The position numbers and the translations under genes were made by a program. Of a stretch of DNA of 7,995 nucleotides, positions 1 through 6,503 are shown one piece after another. How positions within the stretch are numbered: the first letter of the stretch is position 1; every line of letters starts with the position of its first letter. The notes beneath the pieces were generated by a model that saw nothing but the letters and a program-made list of their open reading frames with translations, was not told where the DNA came from and did not search any database. The stretch comes from Vitreoscilla sp. (GTDB taxonomy: Bacteria > Pseudomonadota > Gammaproteobacteria > Burkholderiales > Burkholderiaceae): positions 1 to 7,995 of the forward strand of contig JACMOG010000937.1 of NCBI GenBank assembly GCA_014378125.1. The letters are read 5' to 3'.

Positions 1-215
1 CCTACCTGGAGTACCTGTACACGCCCGAGGCGCAGGAGATCGAGGCGAAGAACTTCTACCGCCCGATCGACCCGACCGTGGCCGCGAAGTACGCCAGCAA
101 GTTTCCCAAGCTGAAGCTGTTCTCCATCGACGACACCTTCGGCGGCTGGACGAAGGCCCAGGCCACCCATTTCGCCGATGGCGGCGTGTTCGACCAGATC
201 TACACGAAGAAGTAA
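1..215 (+). CDS. sbp: Sulfate ABC transporter, periplasmic sulfate-binding protein (C-terminal end, partial)
   Basis: Only the last 70 codons are present; the reading frame begins at base 3 and ends at TAA 213-215. The protein binds sulfate (and often thiosulfate) in the periplasm and delivers it to the CysT/CysW permease and CysA ATPase for cysteine synthesis. The visible tail reads [20 protein letters not shown], then a PID segment, then [17 protein letters not shown], and closes with [15 protein letters not shown]. The '[10 protein letters not shown]..KNfYRP' block, the 'FPKLKLF.ID..FGGW.KAQ..HFADGG.FDQIY' block and the basic tail are characteristic of Sbp/CysP. The FGGW segment followed by the HF-DGG end separates it from the molybdate and phosphate binders. 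The start, signal peptide and most of the binding cleft lie outside the window, so regulation (CysB in relatives) cannot be judged. No permease or ATPase gene follows: the next gene is unrelated and lies beyond a terminator, so sbp is either monocistronic or last in its operon. The choice between the names sbp and cysP is uncertain. Confidence 0.9.
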   Translation, partial: YLEYLYTPEAQEIEAKNFYRPIDPTVAAKYASKFPKLKLFSIDDTFGGWTKAQATHFADGGVFDQIYTKK

Positions 216-259
216 GGGGTCTGGCATCTCCGCCGTACCCGGCGGCGATGCCTGACCCC
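216..259. repeat. 44-nt imperfect palindrome (REP-like hairpin) directly after sbp
   Basis: The first base after the sbp stop codon begins a long inverted repeat. GGGGTC (216-221) pairs with GACCCC (254-259), GGCATC (223-228) with GATGCC (247-252), and CCGCCG (230-235) with CGGCGG (240-245), around a TACC loop (236-239). That is 18 base pairs out of 20 positions; only 222/253 (T-T) and 229/246 (T-C) fail to pair. No T-run follows, so it is not a standard intrinsic terminator. The length, GC-rich arms and interrupted pairing resemble REP-type repeats, which can protect mRNA 3' ends or serve as targets for RAYT transposases. Whether it recurs elsewhere in the genome cannot be seen here. Confidence 0.7.
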
Positions 260-293
260 GAACGTGAGCTGCTCCGGGGATCACTCCAAACTC

Positions 294-326
294 CGCCTCG
301 TGAGACTTCACTCACGAGGCGTTTTT
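294..326 (+). terminator. Intrinsic (rho-independent) terminator
   Basis: The arm CGCCTCGTGAG (294-304) pairs perfectly over 11 bp with CTCACGAGGCG (311-321). The loop is ACTTCA (305-310), and TTTTT (322-326) follows immediately. This is a canonical strong terminator for transcription coming from sbp, which ends 78 bp upstream. Only three A residues (288-290) lie on the other side, so activity on the opposite strand would be weak. The structure ends 42 bp before the macroglobulin start codon, so it may also lie within or just ahead of that gene's leader. Confidence 0.92.
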
Positions 327-356
327 CATCCAGGGCCCGACATAGACTGCACTCCC

Positions 357-363
357 AGAGGAG
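357..363 (+). promoter_or_regulatory. Ribosome binding site of the macroglobulin gene
   Basis: AGAGGAG at 357-363 contains the AGGAG core complementary to the 3' end of 16S rRNA and sits 5 nt before the ATG at 369. It decides the start. A GTG at 264 opens the same frame further upstream, but it would place coding sequence through the terminator hairpin and ahead of the signal peptide. Translation from 369 begins directly with a signal peptide. Confidence 0.88.
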
Positions 364-368
364 AAACC

Positions 369-3300
369 ATGCAGTCGTTCGTTCGCCGCAAATCCCTGAT
401 CGCCGGCCTCGTGTTCGCGGGTCTCGCCGCGCTCGCGCACGCCGATGCCACGCTCAAGACGATGTCGCCCATGGGCGAGGTCGCCCTGGTGCGCCAGGTG
501 CGCGCCACCTTCAGCGAGTCGATGGTGAAGTTCGGCGACCCGCGCCTGCCCGCGCCGCTGGACGTCGCCTGCAAGCCCGACGCCGCGCAGGCCGGCAGCG
601 GCCGCTGGGTAGACGACAAGACCTGGGTCTTCGATTTCGCCAGGGACGTGCCGCCCGGCACCACCTGCAGTGTCGCGCCGCATCCCGGCATCAAGTCGGT
701 GGCCGGCGCCGCCATCGCCGCGAATGCGAAATTCGACTTCTCCACGGGCGGCCCGGCCGTCGTGCGCGTGTATCCGTCGGCGGGCGGCCAGATCGAGGAG
801 GAGCAGGTCTTCGCGCTGCTGCTCAATGGCGCGGCCACGGCCGACAGCATCCAGCGCTTCGCGTACTGCGAGGTGGCGGGCGTGGGCGAGCGCATCCCGG
901 TCAAGGTGATCACGGGCGCCACGCGCGACGCGATCCTGAAGGCGGTCAACCTCGTGCCGCAACAGGCGCGCAGCGTGACGCTGCAATGCGCGCGGCCGAT
1001 CGCGCCCGAGTCCAAGGTGTCGGTGGTGTGGGGCAAGGGCATCGCCACCCCCTCGGGCGTGGCCAGCACGGCCGACCGCCGGCTCGACTACGCGGTGCGC
1101 GCGGCCTTCACCGCCAGCTTCACCTGCGAACGCGTGAACGCGCGCGCCGACTGCCTGCCGATGCGGCCGCTGCGCGTGGAGTTCTCGTCGCCCGTGCCGC
1201 GCCGCATCGCCGAGAAGGTGGTGCTGGTGGGCCCCGACGGCAAGCACAAGCCGCAGTTCGAAAAGCACCGCGGCGAGACCTCCGACGCGCTGGTCGACCT
1301 GCACGAGTCGGGCCTGCACAAGTTCCTGTACTTCTTCGGCCGCAACAAGGGCAGCGTGGACGCGACGCCTTCGGAGGAGGGCGTGTCCGCGGTGCAGTTC
1401 TCCGACGTGCTGCCCGAGAAGGCCGACCTGCGCATCGAGCTGCCGTCCGACTTCGCCGACGACAGCGGCCGCAAGCTGGACAACGCCGCCCAGTTCCCCC
1501 TGGCCACCCGCACGTCGGACGCGCCGCCGCTGGCCAAGTTCCCAGCCGCCACCTTCGGCATCCTCGAGCTCGATGCCGATCCCGTGCTGCCGCTCACGGT
1601 GCGCAAGATCGAGGGCGCGGTCGGCGTCAAGGCCGTGAGCCTGGGCGGCGCGCCGGCGCGCGATCTCACGCTCACCGACGACGCGGCCATCATCCAGTGG
1701 TTCGCCCGCGTGGCGCGCTACGACGAGACCTCGCTCGACCGCGGGACGGTGGAACAGGAGCTGGGCATCAAGCTGCCGCCCGCGCCGGCGAAGACCAGGC
1801 CGGCGCGCGACGCCACGGACCACGGCCGCGCGAAGACCCAGTCGGAGCAGGACGAGGACGCCGACGAGGGCGACGTCAACGCCCAGGACCCGAACGCGGT
1901 GCAGACGCGCACCGTGAGCCTGCTGAACAAGGCGCCCAACGTGCACGCGGTCAAGCTGCCGCTCGAGTCGCGGACCGAGCCGCATCCGTTCGAGGTGATC
2001 GGCATCCCGCTGCCGCAGCCGGGATACCACGTCGTCGAGATCGAGTCGCCGCGCCTGGGCGAGGCGCTGCTCGATCGCAAGGCGCCGATGTACGTGCGCA
2101 CCGGCGTGCTGGTCACCAACCTGGCCGTGCATTTCAAGTGGGCGCCCGTCAACTCCGGCGCGTGGGTGACCACGCTGGACAAGGGCCAGCCGGTGGCCGG
2201 CGCGGCGGTGCAGGTGTCCGACTGCCAGGGCCAGAAGATGTGGAGCGGCCAGACCGACGCGCAGGGTTTCGCTCGCATCGACCAGGCGTTGCCGCGTCTG
2301 GAATGGGACTACTGCGCGGGCCAGCACAACGGCCGCTGGAGCGGCCAGTCGGGCCGGCCCGGCGGCTACTTCGTGAGCGCCCGCAAGACCGACGCCAAGG
2401 GCCGCGCCGACCTCGCTTTCGTATGGTCCACCTGGCAGGAAGGCATCGAGGCCTGGCGCTTCAACCTGAACTCGTCGGGCGGCGGCGGCGAGGTGTCGCG
2501 CGAGCTGTTCCATACGGTGATGGATCGCACCCTGCTGCGCGCCGGGCAGACGGTGTCGATGAAGAGCCACTCCCGCCGGGAGTTGCTCACCGGGCTGGGC
2601 ATGGTCGATGCCAACGCGCTGCCCACCACGCTGCGCATCACGCACGAGGGATCGGGCGACCACTTCGACTTCCCGCTGAAGTGGCGCGCCGGCCGCTACG
2701 CCGAGACGGCGTTCAAGATCCCCGACGACGCCAAGCTGGGCGTCTACGACGTGAGCCTGCAGTTCGGCGAGACGGTGGCCGCCCAGACCGGCTCGTTCCG
2801 CGTGGAGGAGTTCCGGTTGCCCGCGATGATCGGCCGGCTGGTGCCGCCGGCCGGGCCGCAGGTGGATCCGCGCACGCTCACGCTGGACGTGATGGTGAAC
2901 TACGGCAACGGCGGCGGCGCCGCCAACCTGCCGCTGAAGGTGTCGGCGCAGCTGCGCGACATCGACCTGTCGCAGGCGGTGCCGGTGCTGCGTTACCCCG
3001 GCTTCCACTTCGATCCGCCGGCCTCCCCGAAGACGGACGAGCGCTCCGGCGATGGCGCGATGTTCAGAGAGGATTATGTGGACGAGGACGACGCCGACCG
3101 CATGGTGTCGCAACGCGACACCCACTCGAAGCTGGTGGCCGACAAGCTGCCCGTCACGCTGGACAAGGCCGGCGCGGGCAAGGTGACGCTGTCCAAGCTC
3201 CCGCCCGTGACGTCGCCCAAGGAGTTGCTGGTTCAGGCGACCTACGCCGACCCGAACGGCGAGGTGCAGACCCTCAGCCAGACGCTGCCGCTGTGGCCCT

Positions 3301-6300
3301 CGGGCGTGGTGCTTGGCGTGCGCACCGACGACTGGGTGTCGGTGCACCAGAAGCTGCCGGCGCAGGTGGTGGCGCTCGACACGAAGGGCAAGCCGATGGC
3401 CGGCGTCGACGTCAGCGTGCGCGCCGTGATCCATCGCTCGCTGTCGGCGCGCAAGCGCCTGGTGGGCGGCTTCTACGCCTACGACAACAAGAACGTGGAC
3501 GAGGACGTGGGCGAGGTCTGCGCGGGCAAGAGCGACGCGCGCGGCCTGGTGCTGTGCGAGGCCACGCTGGAGGCCTCGGGCCAGGTGGAGCTCATCGCGC
3601 AGGCCAGGGACGCGCAGGGCCATCTGGCGCGCGCTGCGTCCAGCGTGTGGGTGACTCGCGCGGGTGAGGTCTGGTTCGGCAGCGCCAACGACGACCGCAT
3701 GGACGTGCTGCCCGAGCAGCGCGCCTACGAGCCGGGCCAGATGGCGAAATTCCAGGTGCGCAGCCCGTTCCGTCACGCCACGGCGCTGGTGGCCATCGAG
3801 CGCAACGGCATCATCGAGACGCGCACCGTGCAACTCGACGGCCGTGACCCCACCATCGAATTGCCGGTGAAGGCCGAGTGGGCGCCCAACGTGTTCGTGT
3901 CGGTGCTCGCGGTGCGCGGACGCGTGCGCGAGGTGCCGTGGTACTCGCTGTTCACCTGGGGCTGGAAGACACCCGTCGAGTGGTGGCGCGCGTGGCGCGA
4001 CGGCGGCAATGAATACCAGGCGCCCACCGCGATGGTGGACCTGGCCAAGCCCGCGTTCAAGTTCGGCATCACCGAGATCGAGGTGGGGATCGCCGCGCAC
4101 CGCCTGAAGGTGGAGGTGGTGCCCGACAAGGCCACGTACCCGATCCGCGCCACGAGCCAGGTGCGCATCAAGGTGACGCTGCCCGACGGCAGCGCGGCGC
4201 CCGCGGGCACCGAGGTGACGCTGGCCGCGGTGGACGAGGCGCTGCTCGCCCTGCGGCCCAACGACAGCTGGGACCTGCTGGGTGCCATGATCCGGCGCCG
4301 CGACTACGGCGTGGAGACCGCCACCGCGCAGATGCAGATCATCGGCAAGCGCCACTTCGGCAAGAAGTCGGCGCCACCCGGCGGCGGCGGGGGCCAGTTC
4401 CCTACGCGCGAACTGTTCGACACCTTGCTGCTGTGGAACCCGAGCGTGGTGCTCGACGCCAAGGGCGAGGCCGTTGTGCAGGTGCCGCTCAACGACTCGC
4501 TCACGAGCTTCCGCATCGTCGCCATCGCGGATGTGGTGCAGGGCGCGCAGCAGGCGTTGTTCGGCACCGGCCAGGCCACGATCGCGGCCACGCAGGACCT
4601 GCAGATCGTCCCCGGCGTGCCGCCGCTGGTGCCCGAGGGCGACCATTACAAAGCGATGTTCACGCTGCGCAATTCGTCGAGGGCAGCGATGACGGCGGCC
4701 ATGGCCGCCTCGGCGGGCGCGCAGTCGTTGCCGGCGCAGTCGGTGAGCATTCCCGCGGGCAAGGCGGTGGACGTGGCGTGGGACGTGGACGTTCCGTTCA
4801 ACGTGAGCGGCGTTGCGTGGTTGGTGTCTGCCGACGCGGGCGCCGCGCACGACCGCATGAAGTTCGCGCAGAAGATCGTGCCCGCCGTGCCGGTGACGGT
4901 GCAGCAGGCCACGCTGGTGCAGTTGGACAAGACGTTGCGCATTCCCATCGCGCCGCCGGTCAATGCGTTGGCCGACGGCACGGGCAAGCTGCGCGGCGGC
5001 GTCGACGTGGCGCTCAAGCCGAAGCTGGGCGACGGGCTGCCCGGCGTGCGCGACTTCTTCGAGCGCTATCCGTGGGTCTGCTTCGAGCAGCAGGCGTCGA
5101 TCTCCATCGGGCTGCGCGACCCCGCGCACTGGCACGCCTTGATGAACCAGGCCGCGCTGTACCAGGACGAGGACGGGCTGCTCAACTACTTCCCGAGCAG
5201 CCTGCCACGCAGCGGGAGCGACAGCCTGACGGCCTACGTGCTGGCCATCAGCGACGAAGCCACGAAGCTGGGCTACGACTTCGCGCTGCCCGACGACGCC
5301 AAGGCCAGCATGCAGCGCGGGCTGATCGGCTTCGTCGATGGCAAGGTCCAACGCGATTTCTGGCGCCCGGCCTTCCTGAAGAACGGCGACCTCGACGTGC
5401 GCAAGCTTGCGGCGCTGGAGGCCCTGAGCCGCTACGGCAAGGTGCAGCCGCGCATGATCGACTCGATCCAGATCCTGCCCAACCAGTGGCCCACCGGCGC
5501 GGTCATCGACTGGCTGCAGGTGCTCGATCGCGTGCCGGCCATCCCTGATCGCGCCAAGCACATCGCGGAGGCCGAGCAGGTGCTGCGCGCCCGGCTGAAC
5601 GTGCAGGGCACGCGCCTGGGCTTCTCCACCGAGCGCGACGACAGCTGGTGGTGGCTCATGAGCAACGGCGACGTCAACAGCGTGCGCATGACGCTGGCCG
5701 TGCTGGGTCGCGCCGGCTGGGCCGACGACGTGCCGCGCATCGTCACCGGCACGCTGCAACGCCAACAGGCCGGCCGCTGGTCGACCACCGTGGCCAACGC
5801 GTGGGGCAGCGTCGCCATGGAGGCCTTCTCGAAGAAGTTCGAGACGGTGCCGGTGCGTGGCACGACGCGCGCCGGCTTCGGCGCGCCCGGAGCGACGAGC
5901 GCGCTCGACTGGTCGAAGATTCCAGCCGGCACCAGGCTGCCGCTCGGCTGGCCCGCGGGCTTCGGCGTGGCCGGCAACAAGGCCGACGCCACGCTGCAGG
6001 TCGACCACGACGGCGTCGGCAAGCCGTGGGTCACCGTCACGTCGCGCGCGGCGGTGCCGGTCACGGCGCCATTCGGCAGCGGCTACCGCGTCACGAAGAC
6101 GCTGACGCCGGTGGAGCAGAAGGTGAAGGGCAAATGGTCGCGCGGCGACGTCGTGCGCGTGCACCTGGACATCGACGTGCAGGCCGACGCCACCTGGGTG
6201 GTGATCAACGACCCGATCCCGGGTGGCGCGGCGATGCTGGGCACCGGCCTGGGCAACGACGACCAGATCAGCACCGGCACCGAGAAGGACGACTCGCGCG

Positions 6301-6503
6301 GCTGGCTCGCGTACCAGGAGCGCGGCTTCGAGGCCTTCCGCGCCTACTACCGCTACCTGCCCAAGGGCGCGTTCAGCGTCGAATACACGATGCGCCTGAA
6401 CAACCCGGGCCGTTTCGGCCTGCCGCAGACGCATGTCGAGGCGATGTACGCGCCCGAGATGTTCGGCGAGTCGCCCAACGCGGCGTTCACGGTGGAGCCG
6501 TGA
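369..6503 (+). CDS. yfhM: Bacterial alpha-2-macroglobulin, periplasmic protease inhibitor with intact thioester
   Basis: The 2044-residue product belongs to the COG2373/YfhM group: traps that present a bait to proteases and capture them through a Cys-Gln thioester. A signal peptide (RRK n-region, hydrophobic residues 9-22, AHA cleavage site after Ala25) directs export. There is no lipobox: the first Cys is residue 68, so a soluble periplasmic form is expected. Visible order: Ig-like N-terminal domains (about 30-470; RWVDDKTWVFDF starts at 79); an acidic low-complexity linker (477-505); an MG2-type domain (574-640, with GQPVAGAAVQV); DRTLLRAGQTV at 719; further MG domains (Asp1004 DTKGKPMAGVDV, Tyr1120 YEPGQ); PDKATYPI at 1252 and AVDEALL at 1287; a bait-like stretch (1312-1347); the A2M core (FDTLLLW at 1350, PLNDSLTSFRIVAIA at 1373); a thioester domain (about 1530-1850) with Cys1571-Phe-Glu-Gln1574 and GSDSLTAYVL at 1616; and a receptor-binding-like C-terminus (WVVINDPIPGG at 1943, HVEAMYAPE at 2022). 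It is about 390 residues longer than E. coli YfhM (1653). The frame is unbroken. Its stop overlaps pbpC by 4 nt. Confidence 0.97.
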   Translation: MQSFVRRKSLIAGLVFAGLAALAHADATLKTMSPMGEVALVRQVRATFSESMVKFGDPRLPAPLDVACKPDAAQAGSGRWVDDKTWVFDFARDVPPGTTCSVAPHPGIKSVAGAAIAANAKFDFSTGGPAVVRVYPSAGGQIEEEQVFALLLNGAATADSIQRFAYCEVAGVGERIPVKVITGATRDAILKAVNLVPQQARSVTLQCARPIAPESKVSVVWGKGIATPSGVASTADRRLDYAVRAAFTASFTCERVNARADCLPMRPLRVEFSSPVPRRIAEKVVLVGPDGKHKPQFEKHRGETSDALVDLHESGLHKFLYFFGRNKGSVDATPSEEGVSAVQFSDVLPEKADLRIELPSDFADDSGRKLDNAAQFPLATRTSDAPPLAKFPAATFGILELDADPVLPLTVRKIEGAVGVKAVSLGGAPARDLTLTDDAAIIQWFARVARYDETSLDRGTVEQELGIKLPPAPAKTRPARDATDHGRAKTQSEQDEDADEGDVNAQDPNAVQTRTVSLLNKAPNVHAVKLPLESRTEPHPFEVIGIPLPQPGYHVVEIESPRLGEALLDRKAPMYVRTGVLVTNLAVHFKWAPVNSGAWVTTLDKGQPVAGAAVQVSDCQGQKMWSGQTDAQGFARIDQALPRLEWDYCAGQHNGRWSGQSGRPGGYFVSARKTDAKGRADLAFVWSTWQEGIEAWRFNLNSSGGGGEVSRELFHTVMDRTLLRAGQTVSMKSHSRRELLTGLGMVDANALPTTLRITHEGSGDHFDFPLKWRAGRYAETAFKIPDDAKLGVYDVSLQFGETVAAQTGSFRVEEFRLPAMIGRLVPPAGPQVDPRTLTLDVMVNYGNGGGAANLPLKVSAQLRDIDLSQAVPVLRYPGFHFDPPASPKTDERSGDGAMFREDYVDEDDADRMVSQRDTHSKLVADKLPVTLDKAGAGKVTLSKLPPVTSPKELLVQATYADPNGEVQTLSQTLPLWPSGVVLGVRTDDWVSVHQKLPAQVVALDTKGKPMAGVDVSVRAVIHRSLSARKRLVGGFYAYDNKNVDEDVGEVCAGKSDARGLVLCEATLEASGQVELIAQARDAQGHLARAASSVWVTRAGEVWFGSANDDRMDVLPEQRAYEPGQMAKFQVRSPFRHATALVAIERNGIIETRTVQLDGRDPTIELPVKAEWAPNVFVSVLAVRGRVREVPWYSLFTWGWKTPVEWWRAWRDGGNEYQAPTAMVDLAKPAFKFGITEIEVGIAAHRLKVEVVPDKATYPIRATSQVRIKVTLPDGSAAPAGTEVTLAAVDEALLALRPNDSWDLLGAMIRRRDYGVETATAQMQIIGKRHFGKKSAPPGGGGGQFPTRELFDTLLLWNPSVVLDAKGEAVVQVPLNDSLTSFRIVAIADVVQGAQQALFGTGQATIAATQDLQIVPGVPPLVPEGDHYKAMFTLRNSSRAAMTAAMAASAGAQSLPAQSVSIPAGKAVDVAWDVDVPFNVSGVAWLVSADAGAAHDRMKFAQKIVPAVPVTVQQATLVQLDKTLRIPIAPPVNALADGTGKLRGGVDVALKPKLGDGLPGVRDFFERYPWVCFEQQASISIGLRDPAHWHALMNQAALYQDEDGLLNYFPSSLPRSGSDSLTAYVLAISDEATKLGYDFALPDDAKASMQRGLIGFVDGKVQRDFWRPAFLKNGDLDVRKLAALEALSRYGKVQPRMIDSIQILPNQWPTGAVIDWLQVLDRVPAIPDRAKHIAEAEQVLRARLNVQGTRLGFSTERDDSWWWLMSNGDVNSVRMTLAVLGRAGWADDVPRIVTGTLQRQQAGRWSTTVANAWGSVAMEAFSKKFETVPVRGTTRAGFGAPGATSALDWSKIPAGTRLPLGWPAGFGVAGNKADATLQVDHDGVGKPWVTVTSRAAVPVTAPFGSGYRVTKTLTPVEQKVKGKWSRGDVVRVHLDIDVQADATWVVINDPIPGGAAMLGTGLGNDDQISTGTEKDDSRGWLAYQERGFEAFRAYYRYLPKGAFSVEYTMRLNNPGRFGLPQTHVEAMYAPEMFGESPNAAFTVEP
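6491..6497 (+). promoter_or_regulatory. Translational coupling site at the macroglobulin/pbpC junction
   Basis: GGTGGAG (6491-6497) lies inside the last codons of the macroglobulin gene, and the pbpC start GTG (6500-6502) shares bases with the TGA stop (6501-6503), giving a GTGA overlap. The purine-rich stretch is only 2 nt from the start, closer than an ideal Shine-Dalgarno spacing. Ribosomes ending the upstream gene probably reinitiate here. The coupling is inferred from the geometry. Confidence 0.45.

Noticed and set aside
263..316. CGTGAG (263-268) duplicates part of the terminator 5' arm and could pair with CTCACG (311-316) as an antiterminator
   Set aside because: Only 6 bp, not extendable on either side, against an 11-bp perfect terminator stem; too weak to claim a riboswitch or attenuator.
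264..368. GTG 264 as an upstream start of the macroglobulin gene
   Set aside because: It would translate the terminator hairpin and bury the signal peptide 35 residues inside the protein. ATG 369 has a well-spaced AGGAG.
384..443. Twin-arginine (Tat) signal in the macroglobulin leader (VRRKSLI)
   Set aside because: The position expected to be Phe/Leu after RRx is Ser, and the hydrophobic core and AHA site fit an ordinary Sec signal. The many cysteine pairs also favour folding in the periplasm.
248..3667. A 1139-codon + strand frame overlapping the macroglobulin gene
   Set aside because: It is an Arg/Ala/Gly-rich out-of-frame reading with no recognisable motif, no convincing RBS, and a start within the hairpin at 216-259.
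312..6434. A 2040-codon open frame on the - strand, antisense to almost the whole macroglobulin gene
   Set aside because: Its product is a monotonous mix of Arg, His, Ala, Gly and Val with no domain, and it is fully explained by the codon bias of the high-GC + strand gene. The + strand frame has a signal peptide, a thioester and family motifs throughout.
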